This document shows positions 18,800-30,867 of a stretch of DNA of 37,362 nucleotides, piece by piece; the first letter of the stretch is position 1, and each line of letters begins with the position of its first letter. The notes under the pieces were generated by a model. It saw only the letters and a program-made list of their open reading frames with translations, was not told where the DNA came from and searched no databases. The position numbers and the translations under genes were made by a program. Location: assembly GCA_027604005.1 (NCBI GenBank), contig JADGJT010000203.1, positions 1 through 37,362 on the forward strand. The letters are read 5' to 3'. The stretch is from Dinochytrium kinnereticum (Eukaryota; Chytridiomycota; Chytridiomycetes; Chytridiales; Chytridiaceae).

Positions 18800-21489
18800 T
18801 TACATGAGCTTTGGTGAGGAAACACGCAAGGAAAAGATACCTCTCAGAGGCGCGGCCACGGCGCTAGTGTCTCGAACCTCCAAGAAATGCAGATTGCCTC
18901 GGAAGCTATACGTAATTCGAAGTGACTTTGATTCACCCAAACACGGATCATAGAAACCCATTAAATTTGACTTGCTATAACCCCCGCTGATGTGCAATTG
19001 CGAATTGATAACTAAGTTTTGAATGGGGATTGTCACGTCGATAAACTCCCGTGAGGTATCGTCCGTCGTGACATCTTGAGTAGTTTGGCCTTCAAGGAGG
19101 TCAACTCGGCTGTCCATATTGGGGGGCGTTGAAGCTCCGGAGGGGGCCGAGAACAATCCACGGATGGTATTGAAAGAGTACTCCTTATTTATCATCCTAT
19201 CTGTCCCTCTACTTGGCGGCAGTTTGCCATAAAGAGCCTCGATTATGATCAAGCCTTCGTTGAAGTTAGGCATATGGTATGCAAGCATCGATCAATACAC
19301 AAGAACAGTAGGACTAATCATACCGTTCTTCATCTCCTCCGCATCAACTTTTCGCGCTACTTGATCCTTCATCAGCTTAATTGCATCCTCTGCATTCCTT
19401 TTCCTTTCAGCTAAAACCTCCGCATTTTCAAGCCGGATCATCTGGAGTTTTCTACAAAGTCCGCGTTAAAGCAGATATACATCATCGGAAAGTAGACAAA
19501 AACCATACTCGGTGAATCTCTTTTGCCTCCACGGTTCAAAGACAAGCTTATCAAATGAATAAGATGCGATCAATGGGATGGCGGTAATCCAGAAGGCAAG
19601 CTGCATGTCGAATTGAGGGGATATAATTATGGGGACGGATAACTTTTGGCCAAGGCGAATAAATCTGGATGGTTTATGACCATAAGAAAATCAGCAAAAG
19701 AAGAGAATTAGTCCTCAATTCCAGAAACAAACGGGGAGTCGTATAGAAAAAAAACGGAGGCTTACCGCAAACGGAAAACAATTCCAGTGAGGGTCCCACA
19801 CTCGACTCCAAGCCCAAGTCGATCATGCTTATTCACCTTTTTATCAATAGAAATAGCACCTTGAATGCCTGTCGATGTGCCAGCAACAAAGCTCACACGA
19901 CCTCTTGTCCCTTTAGCCACAACCTGGTAATACGATAGGCTCGCAAAGCTAGCCGCTTCCCCAGCCGTAACATCCAAAGTCCACTGCGAAGCTTCATGCT
20001 TCCTCACAAACCCAACCGCGCAAGAGCTGGCATCCTGCTTTTCAACATCAGCACCCCACGAGCCAATACTATACTGGCCTGTCCGGAATGTGATGTAGCC
20101 AGTGATATGATCAGTAAGCTTACGGCCCACCGAAAGGCTGACAGGAGGCGGGACGGAGGGTGTTGTAGAAACGACGGAGATGGTTGAGAAGACGTCTGAT
20201 GAGAAGTTTTTCACAAGCTTCAGGCTAGCCATTTGGGATTGTCCAACGGACCCAGAAAGTTCTGCCCAGAGAAGAGGAGAGATAACATGGCGGAGAGTTC
20301 CGATTACGGTTCCAGCACCAACGCCATTTCGGGCGAGGACACTGCCCTGAATGAAGAAATCTGTCTGTGGGGCGATTTTGGTCTGTGAAATTAAAGCGCG
20401 TTAGAGGTGCGGTATGGATTAAGAATGCATTGCGGATATCAAGAACAAGGACCGATCGTACCTCCCATGAATGCTTCACAAAAGCTTGCGTAATTTCGGG
20501 TAAACGAAGGCCGCTCTTCCTTTCACGCCTTCGACCAATACCAATTTGAGGAATCTGAGGAGCTCGTTTATTACTGGACGAAATCAAAGGTTCAAAGAGG
20601 TGCGATGCATTGACGCCGACGAGAATCTCTCCCTATTTCAACATAAAGAAGAACGAATCCATGTAAAAGGTGAGGAAAAGAGACCAAGGATAAAACCAAA
20701 CCGTACCCTCGACCGAATGAGATTATCCACCTCGTTTTGAAGTCTCTGGCGACTCTGACGCTCATACTCCTCTCGGATCTGCATTCGAACGGGGGAAAAA
20801 TCAGTTTTCGCGGAACCATTATCTCCAGGTCTAACCTCTTCCGTGGTTCTCAACCGCGGTCCAATCTCCCAATTTGTCGAAAGCCCCTCCATCCCGTAAG
20901 AATCATAGATATGCCTCCTTCCAGGATTACTTAGCACTAAAGTAAGAAACCAAGATCGTTTAGATTAAAGTGGATCTTGGAGCATTCCTCCTCCCACCAT
21001 CATAAGCTCGTTGGATCATTTGGAACTGCCGCTCTGCAGCCTCCTATAACCCAAGTTGTTAAAATGACATCATCCATCCATTCCTAAGGCTCATCCACCG
21101 TACCTTGTCCTCCGGCCTTTGGTGTTTATCGGGATGAAAAGTGACGCACATTCTTCTATAGGCATTTTTGATGTCCTCACTGGTGGCCTAAAAACCATAC
21201 ACCACAAAGTTAGATGACAATGCATGATCAGGCCAGCGTTCAAAAGCTCTCCTATTGAAGCATGAAATCAAAGAATGCATGAACTAATGCGCCGGACGGC
21301 AAATAGGGACAAAGAAAGTAAACTTGCATCCTTGTTCAGATTCAGAAGGGCATAGAGATCAATGTGGCCCGTTATCGCCTGCTCTGCTGCAAGGCGTCTC
21401 TGTTCTTCCGATTCCAAATCCTCGAGTGGATCGTTGTTGAGGGGTGCCGATGCCTCGGCATTGTGGTTCTGTGGTGAATATGGGTCCAT
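18800..21489 (-). CDS. DNAJC11: DNAJC11-like J-domain protein with DUF3395 (9 exons)
   Basis: Exons in transcript order: 21489-21328, 21187-21104, 21043-20998, 20936-20707, 20632-20462, 20382-19766, 19664-19509, 19451-19324 and 19254-18800 (682 aa; human 559). The J domain (about 44-115) has DLYALLNLNKDATSEDIKNAY, the HPD triad at residues 72-74 and VLSNPGRRHIYDSYG. After a charged helix come the beta-rich middle part (GEILVGVNASHLF, FITFRTGQ-like strands), a hydrophobic segment (QLAFWITAIPLIASY) and the C-terminal DUF3395 with GLIIIEALYGKL, DVTIPIQNLV and GFYDPCLGESKSLRITYSFRG. DNAJC11 is a mitochondrial outer-membrane protein linked to MICOS and cristae in animals. Intron 1 is GC-AG with a perfect GCAAGT donor. 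An upstream in-frame Met at 21567 is less likely. Confidence 0.9.
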
Positions 21490-22040
21490 TGACACAGTGA
21501 TCTTTTGAATGTCTGCAAAATTGCTTCTGTTGATGACTTCAGGAATCACATTGATTTTACCCAACATCTAATAACTCGGCTAACGATACATCTGTTGAGC
21601 AAGTCTTGATTTCGCGTTTGAATAAGTTGGGAATTACATTTTACTGTTTCAGGGTATAGAAAGAGACTAAGGAAGGCGCTGAACTTTTAGGTGGGATTAA
21701 TCTTGTTAAGGTGCTTGAAAGGGTCAGAAAACTTATGTTGATGTGATTTGCTCGGATGCCCCAGAATTATTAAGATGAGCTGCATAAAGTATGGCATGCT
21801 CTAAATGATTAATAATTAATGGAATATCTTTAAGCTCATCCTTTGACGTCGTTCTAGCGTGGCAACGCCTCTTCTGTTTTTTACCTCATTTATTCTGTAA
21901 AAATCCTCGCTCTCTTAATTCACGTTAGAAAGCGAGATCCAAATATGTTCACAAGAAGAAGAATGATGAAGTGATAAGAAAGTTATTTGGGAAGGGGGCA
22001 TGTCAACACAAGATGATCAGTAGTTGCAAGTTTCTCCTCT
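21490..22040. other. Spacer upstream of DNAJC11
   Basis: Roughly 550 bp, AT-rich, presumably holding the DNAJC11 promoter. It contains a TGACGTC (CRE-like) core around 21844-21850. No gene is supported here. Confidence 0.45.
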
Positions 22041-22602
22041 CTACTGTGAATGGTGAATGGGTGCGCTGTAAATAGTTTGGGGTTGAGGAGTGGTATGGTT
22101 TGTCCTCCAATACATATAACCCAAATATGAAGGAGAGGAATGTGTTGGAAAGAAGTGTCGCCATACCAAGGATATCCCTTGCGATATCCATAAGAAAAGA
22201 AGTTTGGATTGTGAAGTTCTCTCAATCAGCCCTCTCTTCTCAGCCTCAACATACAGAGTAGTCAACCACAGAAGTGAGTGAAATCCTAAGGATTGGACGT
22301 ACTCCAGAGTTGGGAGGAAAGCCCACTCATCCGTGTGGATGCGACGATTTGGTTTGACTGTAGCTTTTTGGTCCTCTTCTATTCCATCATAATAATAAAG
22401 AGATAACGAATAACAATAATTGAAGTTGTCACATATCAATCGTTACTCACCGCTTGATTTGACACGGGCAGATCTTGGACGTACGGTATTCATCTTGTTC
22501 ATCATCGCTTTTACCAGATGGAGATGCTTCAAAGATCGCCCCAGCGTCTTTGTCAGTGCACGGCATGACCTCGTACTTTGTTTGGGGACCACATCTGAAC
22601 AT
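22041..22602 (-). CDS. Possible small gene, unknown product (2 exons)
   Basis: A two-exon model (22602-22485 and 22378-22041) closes in frame to 151 aa. It uses a GTACGT donor and an AG after a T-rich stretch, and begins MFRCGPQTKYEVMPCTD. It has an acidic middle (SDDEQDEYQEEDQ) and a moderately hydrophobic stretch (LEYVQSLGFHSLLWLTTLYVEAE). I recognise no family. Other frames also stay open over 22000-22200, so the C-terminus is doubtful. It may be non-coding sequence that happens to be open. Confidence 0.35.
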
Positions 22603-23510
22603 TGCTTTTCAATTGTGTGCAGTTAAGGAAGGTCAGAGGGATAATCGATCGACTTGATTATCTTCTTTCCGTTCTCATCTAACAACATCCCCCGTTGGGT
22701 CAGACGCCACCAACTATATAATCACACATTTCAAATGGACAAGACGCCGTCCCCAATATTCACAAGGTCTATGTATAATGAAAAGAAAGTTTAGGACTCC
22801 TTTGAGATGCCTAACCTGCAGAAGTATATAAGAAGGGTTCGTAATCAAAAAAGGCTGCAGATAAGACCAAAGGATTAGCTTGAAAGGAAAACATTCAAGA
22901 GTATATGTATCTTACTCATAAAAAAAAAGAAAAAACTAAAATAATAATCGAGTCTACGTATAAAATGCTCGAGAGCGCGTATCTAATTCACCTCACCATC
23001 ATCATTTAGATATTGCTTCTTTTTTAAGGTTCACTATCCTCACCATCCAGATTTTATTTTTATGTTAATAAAAAAAAGGGAGACAGAGAAAGAGAAACAA
23101 ATACACAAAAGACATATCCCAAGCATTATCGCCCACTTGAAAGCACCGCGAAAAGCAACCAGGAAAAAAAAAACGGCGAGGCCAAACATCTAGACTCCAG
23201 CCGTAAGCCAAAGGGATGACTTTTATGTACACATGCCGAAAGACAGGAAAAAAAATCATGTGGAAAGAAAACGAAATGAAAGCCTTGTTGGCGGCAATGA
23301 AGAATTTCCGAGATCCAGCGAAGATAATGAAAAGGAATAGTGAGGCAAAGTGGAGAAGAAAAAGAAAAGCGCGGAAGGTAAATGTTGGTGAATAAAGGTA
23401 AAGAAGGAAAACCGAAAGATAAATGCGAGGATACGTGATTCAAAAGATGAATGAAAAGACACAGGGTACGGCGGAAGTGAGAGGTAAGGTGTGAGCGAAG
23501 GGCTGAAGTT
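22603..23510. other. Spacer downstream of NoxA, A-rich on + strand
   Basis: About 0.9 kb without a supported gene. Several A-rich or purine-rich blocks occur at 22918-22940 and 23040-23100. The part next to 23510 is the likely NoxA 3' UTR. No tRNA-like or repeated element was recognised. Confidence 0.5.
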
Positions 23511-25352
23511 TCAAAAGTTTTCTAAAAAGGAAAAAAGTTTGAGATTAATATCGAATGAGCACGTGAGTGGACGGGATGCTTACCTTTTCCGTAAAAGAAC
23601 CTAGTCCCGTTCTCAGAGGCCTCGGTCCACCTGTTGCAAGCCTTGTGTAAGTTCTTCGACAAGACCTTGGGCCCACAGAAGAAGACACCAATATCAGTTC
23701 CAGGGTGAGTTTGTCTCATCCCCTTGAAGATCTGGTCAAAGTTGGGTCTGCCGAAGTAAGTCGGGCTTCTCAATCCAGTGATGGCGTCTCTTGTTCCTTC
23801 TTCGTCGTTCAATATAATATTTCTCATCTCGTCTATCTTAACACCCTGTGTTAAGTACGTATGGATTTCGATGAACCCGTCAATATTCTCCTCCTCAAGT
23901 GTCGCAAGAAGATCCTGGAACCATTCAAAAGCGTCCTTGTCACGGCAGACCCAGATAAAGTAAACCTTGCGAAGCTTAATCAAACCAGACGGGTTGTTGA
24001 TTCGGTACCAGATCGTCTTGAGAATAGAAGCAAAGGGAGTAACACCGATACCAGCGCCGACAAGAACTGAAACTTCGTAATCAAACACGTCCTCAGATGC
24101 AGAACCATAGGGACCGTCAACCATGACTTGAGGCAGTGAGGTCGGAGGCGGCATACCAGCCTCATCCTTATCACCAAACCTGCATCCAAGTCGCTTTGCA
24201 AACGCCGTAGTGAAGTCACCAACAACGCGAATGTGAACTGAGATAAATTCCTCATGAGGGGACGAGGTGAGGGTGAAAGGGTGCCATTCGTAAAGGGCAA
24301 TCTCGGGGCATGAGAGGAAAATGTACTGTCCGGCCTTGGTTTTGCAAGACGGCTTCTTGATCTGAACTTCAACGACGTTGGAGGGGTGTTGAACGACCTT
24401 GGAAATATAGGTCTTTCGGCGACCACGGACCTCACGAAGAATACGCTCGAGAAGGTAACAGGCAGCAGAGGCGACCCAGAACTTCCAGAAGGAAGGTCCG
24501 CCACGGCACGGGTCACCAGTGTCAGCCTTTTCATGGGAGAAATGTGACGTTAAGTAAAATATAGACGAGAGATCAACCAAAAAAATATACCTTAATGAAG
24601 CAGAAGGCACCGTGCATCAAAAGACCGCCGAAAAAGACAATGAACAAGTGGTGGGTAAACCAGAAGATTTCAAAGTGCTTCCTTCGAACGGCTTCGACAG
24701 CAGATGAAACCATCAAGAAGAAGGCAACAGTGATAACCTGCCCAGTAAGTCCAGGCCCAGAGACAAAGGCGAGGTATTCCGCGGTCACATATTTCCTGCC
24801 GACAAAGAGCTCAACGTTGCGGTAGTTGAAGTAGTGCGCCACAACGTGGACGTAAGTCCAGAACACGATCGCCCATGCAATGACAATGTGAAAGGTGATG
24901 TTCTTGTCAAAGGGAATGAACCTATTCAGGAAGGTGGTCCTGACCATTGAAATGATGTTACGGCAAACGGTGAAAAGAAGGATAGCACAGTTCATGTTGA
25001 TCAAGTTGGCGGCAGCACGAGCGGTTGGGAGACCATGGGAAAGGACGGTACGGAAGGTGACCAAATTCGGAGCCGTCCACAATGCCCAGTAAGACTGGAT
25101 GTAGTAACCAATATTGGCGCTGAGCCAGAGCGCCAACACAAAGTGCTTGGGGCCTGTGAAGAGAAGTGTAAAGTAAGATGGTCAGATTTTCAGGACGGTT
25201 GAGTGGGAACCCAGTGGAGAGAAACAACACACACCCTCGTTGACCATGTAGTTGTCAAACTTGAGTCGCCACTTGCTCTTGCGCTGCCTGCGTGGCGCCA
25301 TTGGGGCATTCTGCTCACCGCCGATTGAGACGGCGGTCTGTCCTCTGGCCAT
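23511..25352 (-). CDS. noxA: NADPH oxidase, NoxA/gp91phox type (4 exons)
   Basis: Exons in transcript order 25352-25235, 25153-24591, 24526-23584 and 23521-23511 give 544 aa, normal for fungal NoxA. The protein transfers electrons from cytosolic NADPH via FAD and two haems across a membrane to make superoxide, and typically needs NoxR/Rac. Six membrane helices fill the N-terminal half. The paired haem-ligand histidines are visible as FDKNITFH...YVHVVAH (H128, H142/H146) and FTHH...LLMHGAF (H207/208, H220). The FAD site is EWHPFTLTSSP. NADPH-binding motifs are LVGAGIGVTPFASIL and VFFCGPK. The last coding exon is only 11 nt and supplies the conserved C-terminal ENF. There is no EF-hand extension, which argues against NoxC. 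Confidence 0.95.
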
Positions 25353-26568
25353 GATGGTGTCGCTGTCCGAAGGCGCTCTGTGTGCGTTGGGGGGATATCC
25401 GGAGACCAGCTCTTTTGAACAGTGGTGACGGGGGTGCGTGTGGGAGGCGACGGAGGGTGGATGGAGGTGGGGTGAGGGGATATCCGAGGTGGTGAATGCA
25501 GGACGGGGAAAAGGAGAGCCTTCTAAATACGACCAGGGGACAGCACTGGGACGGGAGGCCAAGAGTCAGAGTCACACAAGCCGCATCCCTGTTATACAAG
25601 CCGTAGGTGATGCAAGCGGCCAGTGCTGCGGCGTCCAATGGGAGAATTTTATCAAGTGAAATAAATAAACATCCTCAAAATGTTATTTAATAATGTGTAT
25701 TCAATCCAGCTCTCCACCCAGAATGCTTGTGAGGGATTCCTTTTCATTGATGGATTGCTGTTGCCGAGTAGGAATTCGTCTCTCACTCAGACGCGAATAT
25801 TTTTAAGGACATATAAGCCATAAATATGTGGTTAAGATAGAGACGCTGCCGAAGCCTGACGGCAGCCATCTTTATTAGTAAAGTAATCGCAAATGACAAA
25901 GAAAAATAAAGGATATGGATCACATCACATTAACATTGCCAAGTTTTGATACATAGGAAGCTATCTTTGCCATTTCAGTGAATTTGGTCTTACTGCGAGG
26001 TGAGTTTAGTTCTACTCCGCGCTACCGGGCCATCATTTGTGAGATATTCTTAGTATTTCCCTGCCGTGGCTTTTGGCTTATAATTTTCCCATTCGACTTC
26101 GAGCCGCTGGCAGGTATTCAGGCTAGAGACTGCAAGACGGCCGAACCTTCATCCCAATTGCATTTAGAAGGGGCTTTTCTGAAAGTGCATGTTCTTTTGG
26201 TTTTACTCACCTAAGGCTGAGTTCTCAGGATGTAAGGAATATGAACTCTATCTTTTCTTTGGATAAAAGCCCTTTATTAAAAGAACAATAATGCATGTAC
26301 TTGCTCTTCTCTGGTCCTCCTGTTGGAGATAAACTCTTAATTCTAAATCTGCCAATGTGCTGAGCTATATCCAAATGATGGATGCCAATATCAGCCACCT
26401 AATAATGAGATGCAAATATAAATTATTGTAGTTAATGTAAACTTGCATAACTTAATACATTTTTCTTTCAATAACCTTTTTATGGGATGGGTTTATTCAA
26501 ACCAGGGAGAAAACACCTCGCACATATCTCTTGTTCACATTGCCTGACCTTCCAATTCCTTCCTCACC
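25353..26568. other. 1.2-kb spacer, NoxA 5' region
   Basis: Largest spacer in the window, between NoxA and the 311-residue gene, both on the minus strand. The half near 25353 is the likely NoxA 5' UTR and promoter. The other half is AT-rich. Open frames here are short, with no family resemblance. No RNA gene was recognised by eye. Confidence 0.5.
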
Positions 26569-27746
26569 TCACCTACCCATACCACTATTATCCAACTCCG
26601 ACCTTCTTGTCCTCCGTTCCTCGATCACACGCTCAGCGACCCTTTTCCAGTAGCACATCCCATTATCAAATCGCTCATAATCCCTCAACATTCCTCTTTC
26701 TTCTTCAGTCAATACCAACCTTTGTCCGCAATAGTGAATGCGCATGTTGGGCCGGTAGAGGATCGACGGCCGGTTGTATGAGAGCGGGTCTGGTACGCGC
26801 GCCATTTAAGAATGTGCTGTATTTTGGGAGTCGATAGAGGAAGGAAACCCCTTACCATCTTCGTCTTGTGAGGGTCGACCTTCTTCAGCTCGCTCTTCTT
26901 GCTCGTCTCCAGCTCGGTCCTCACCTTCCTCGTCCCCGCTCGCAATTTGATAGGAAACTTCTTGTACATCATCGTCATCGGCGCGATCCAGTGCCAAAGT
27001 CGCCAATTCTCCCACTCTTAATTGATATATCTCGGCAATGCAGCCGTCAACTGGCTGAACGTTTTCACCCTCATCCCTGGAATCTCGCAAGCCTCGGCGT
27101 TCAACCATTTGAACAACATCCAGCTCATCCTCCCTCCAATCTCGCCACTCATTATACTCGACTGGTGAAGGTGGAAATGGTCAGAAAGCGAGGAGAACCG
27201 AGTCAACTAGGAACTTCACCTGGGACATGCTCCATAGCATCGCTTCCAGACTTATTCGTCTCCTCATATTCGTCATCCACCAATTGCCCTTTCTCATCCC
27301 CATCCTGCACTTCAACACAATCAACACTTCCATTTGCCCCTTCACCTTCCTCCTTGTCCTTCACTGTATACACTTGAACTCCCAGACCAGAGCCCCTCAA
27401 GCACCACTCCAAAGTCGCCCTGATCAAGCTCATCCTTGGTTTCTGCTTGACGGTGTTATTACAAAGTAAAAGAGGTTTCTTCTTGGTTCCTTGAGAGAGG
27501 GCGAGTAGGAGGACACGCGGAATGAGGTGGTCAACAGCGGTGCTTGAAAAAAATAATTATGAGTTTCTCACGGTCTCGGACTCTGTCTGGACAAGAAAAA
27601 GGCCATGGCGGAACACTGCTACACCAACAGCCAGCTCTCGTTAAAGGAAGAATGCCTTACCTAGGAGGACCAGGCTGTTCCAATTCTGCTATTCCGCCTT
27701 GCAGCCTTGCAGCTTGAACTTGAGAAAGGGAGGAGGAGGTGGCCAT
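26569..27746 (-). CDS. Unrecognised 311-residue protein (4 exons)
   Basis: Exons in transcript order 27746-27661, 27542-27220, 27161-26856 and 26789-26569 close in frame to 311 aa, with introns of 118, 58 and 66 nt and standard GT-AG ends. The N-terminal ~85 residues look globular and basic (TAVDHLIPRVLLLALSQ, RMSLIRATLEWCLRG). The middle is strongly acidic (DKEEGEG, DDEYEE, GDEEGEDRAGDEQEE). The C-terminal ~70 residues are Arg/Tyr-rich with a helical basic tail (RVAERVIEERRTRRSE). No signal peptide, membrane segment or catalytic motif is seen. I do not recognise the family, and no function is proposed. Confidence 0.6.
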
Positions 27747-28096
27747 GATGAACTCTTCTGCTACCACTTTCATTGCTATGCATTCATTATATTCCATATC
27801 CCTCCTTCTGCTTAGAGCACGGCAGGGTTGAAAACCCAGCATAAAGATAATAACAAAAGCAAAGTCAAGAAAAAGAAAATTCCAAATAGAAAGCAGTGCA
27901 AGCAGAAAACCCAAACAATAAAAACAACAAGGTAAAAAACCCCAAACTACCCTCAATGCAATCAACAACTTGAATTAAAATTAATCATGGAAGAAGAAAG
28001 AAAACGGTATACTAAATATTGAAAGGCGAGAGAGAGAGAAAAAAAGAAAGAAACAAAAAATAGAAGAAACAGGAAAATGAAATGGAGCCCAATAAA
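27747..28096. other. Spacer between the orphan gene and VAC8
   Basis: About 350 bp, A-rich on the + strand with no ORF of interest. It probably contains the orphan gene promoter and the VAC8 3' UTR. Confidence 0.5.
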
Positions 28097-30596
28097 TCAA
28101 GGTCTAGTAATGCCGAGCTCTTGCAACAACGTTTGAGAAAGCCACGGAACACCTTCGCCCTCCGATTCGGTTTCAATACCTGAAGGTCCTGTAGGAGATG
28201 AAGGTCCCCCAGAAAGCTGCTTAACCACTGAAATAAGTTCAGCATCTCCAGACACCTTGCTCCGAAGGCGGTCTTAATTGACAAATAAAATAAGGGTCAG
28301 ATCCAGATGCTTAAATTACGCAGTCCGTTACCATCCCCAGAAGTAAATTGAAGAAGAGTCCACACAGCAATGTGTTGAAAGGTAACGTCGTCAGATGTGA
28401 GGAATTGGTAGATATAGCTTCGAATATCTGGCCATTCCTTGATAAATGCGTTCACACCAGCATCGTCAACTTTTGAGTAACAGTCAGATGAGACTTCGAT
28501 GATAAAGAGTTACTCACGCTTAGAAGCAAGATTGCCAATAGCCGCAGCAGAGTTAGCACGCACGTCAACGCTTGCGGAAGAAGTGTGCTTTATCAGGGGT
28601 CTAAGCAACTTCAAAACGGCGGGCTTAACTTCATCTGTAGGAACACCGTCGAACAAGATATGCCATATGTTAAAGCAAACAAAAGTGACCGATGGGAGGT
28701 ATAACAAAAAACCATCGTTACCTGTCAACGCAAGAACAGCAAGGCAAGCCGTCATTTCTCCCTTCACAGATAATGGCACAACGGACATCCTTAACAACCC
28801 CCCAATCTTCTCAACAGCCCCAGCATTCACAATCGCAACCTTATTCTCATCCGAAGACGCCAAGTTCCGGATAGTACTCATGGCATGGCACTGAATTTCT
28901 TCATTGTCATAAGGCAGGAGCTCTACCAAAGGCTCAAGGAAGCCTGCGGCGACAATTGGAGCCTCGTTAGAGGGGTGAATCGAAATGTTCCGGATGCAGG
29001 CCGCTGCAGCCAGCACTATCTGGGGGACTTTAGACTTGAGAAGGTTAAGAAGCGGTGGAAGGCCATCGTGAGAGACGATGTCCAGTTGGAATTTATCTAA
29101 AAATCAAAGCAGCAAATGAGAAAGATGGCTATGATACTTTAACTTAAAATCTTTACTTACCATCGGATGCTAAATTACGTAGTGCGAGAGCGGCTTGACA
29201 TTGTACTTTTAGCGATGGAGAGTCCGTAAGACGAATAAGGTTTGGTATAATTGTAGGTTCGGATGTGGCGAGGCGGGTTCTGTTCATGGCTTCAATGTAT
29301 GCAACGTCAGAACAAATCAGAAAGTTACAAATGGCGGTAGTGGAGATATGGTCAAAAACCACATGGGAAAGGAGAGACTGTAAGGAAAGAGCAGCGCACA
29401 AATTACCATCAACAGCGATATTGCTAAGGGAAGTTGTACAATAATACTGGACGTCGTAATCAGGGGATGAGAGAAGGCTCACGAGAACAGGGAGAGCACC
29501 GGCTGTCACCAGCTGCTGTCTATTATCGATCGTGTGGGTCATGTTGAGAAGGGCACCAGTGGCATTTCGCTTTATAAGATGAAGTATGTTAATCTATAAA
29601 GTCCTTACATCAACAAATATGATGTACATACCTGGACACGAAGATCTTTGGACCGTGCAAGGCGTGTAAGAGGGACCAACGCACCAGAGCGGGCAATCCG
29701 CGCCTTATTTGCCTCTGTTGCCAAGGAAATTGGGGTATAATTGGTCAGGTTCATGCATACTACGCCAGGGGAGGAAGTCCAAAGCGGATGACAACGAGCA
29801 ACCATGTAATGGCAAAAAAAAAAAGGGTATCATTTTCTCACCATGAGTGGCAAGGTTGGTAATGCATCCTACTGCATTGCACTGTACTTCCGGATTCCCA
29901 GACTGCATCAAATGAACTAAAGGCTCAAGTGCCCCGCAATCCACAATCAAAACTTGGTTTCCGGCTGATTAAGATAGTAGGGAACCCAGTCGATTAATAC
30001 AGACGAGCAATTTCCAGACCACTCACGAAAAACAGCAAGATTCCCAATAGCAGCCGCAGCAGCTCTCTGCACCTCCACATCGTTCGACTGAAGAAGATAG
30101 ATTCCGCACTCCACAGCGTCCCGATTCACTTGCCTCACGTCTAACCCAAAAGAAGTCACTGGTCAGTTTCTTCATCCCAGCATTCGAAAGCAAGCACAAG
30201 ACATAAGCTGGCATTCTACCTTTTTCAGTTATCTCAACGAATGCCAAAGCAGCGCTCCGCTGAAGGTCCACATTATCCGAGTAGGCAAGGGAAGAAAGTG
30301 CTCTCAGAGGTTCCCCTTCGAAGAAGTTAACATCCTCCCTATCTATTTCCAAAACAGAAAAGAGGCATGACAGTCAGTAAACAAACGAATGCACAGGCCC
30401 GAACATCCAGCGACGTATGCAGGGCATTCCTCTCCAAAGTTCAGATGGCATATGAAGCGGGCATATACCAACTTTCAAGGAAGTGAAGCAAGTCTGCAAC
30501 AGCCTCCCGCTCCGTGTCCAGCAGCGGCTCGTAGAGAGACCCTGTCCGCGGTCGCTTGCACCAGTTGCAGCAGAAGAATGCAAGAGAACACCTCAT
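28097..30596 (-). CDS. VAC8: Vac8-like armadillo-repeat vacuolar protein (11 exons)
   Basis: Exons in transcript order: 30596-30473, 30342-30220, 30140-30027, 29964-29842, 29714-29632, 29569-29407, 29289-29161, 29096-28722, 28634-28518, 28469-28332 and 28272-28097 (554 aa; yeast 578). Vac8 anchors to the vacuole membrane and recruits Vac17, Nvj1 and Atg13 for vacuole inheritance, nucleus-vacuole contact and Cvt/autophagy. About eleven ARM repeats follow the family order: [105 protein letters not shown] and so on. The N-terminus reads [14 protein letters not shown]: several cysteines suited to palmitoylation but no Gly2, so canonical N-myristoylation is absent in this model. Alternatively an upstream exon supplies MG. 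Confidence 0.92.
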
Positions 30597-30867
30597 TTGG
30601 CCCTAACAGCTTTCAAGCCGTGGTGCGCGAGAATATGGTCTGTTCTCGGTTGGTGTAGCACCGGATCCCTCCCAAAAAGAAAAAAAATGGAGTTGGGTAG
30701 GCAAGGTGCGAACTCCAACCAAAAGGTACGTCCATGATAACAATATTTATTCTTTCTTGCTCAAGGACTAGCTGCGATGAAAATGAGCAGCCGGCTTCTT
30801 CACTGGGAGGAAAACTGCCTCCTTCCCTTCAACGGCAGAATTCTGCCTTAAATACACCAAAGAAAAC

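Noticed and set aside
20592..20819. Open frames of 75-99 residues on the minus strand
   Set aside because: They are pieces or shifted frames of DNAJC11 exons 4-5 read through an intron.
22680..22760. Possible tRNA or structured RNA in the NoxA 3' spacer
   Set aside because: No TWC-arm-like GGTTCGANTCC and no cloverleaf pairing found by eye; tRNAscan would be decisive.
24034..24534. 184-residue minus-strand frame overlapping NoxA
   Set aside because: Shifted shadow of NoxA exon 3; the NoxA frame carries the FAD and NADPH motifs.
25978..26214. 78-residue + strand frame in the 1.2-kb spacer
   Set aside because: No start context, no homology I recognise and no splice partner; hydrophobicity alone is not evidence.
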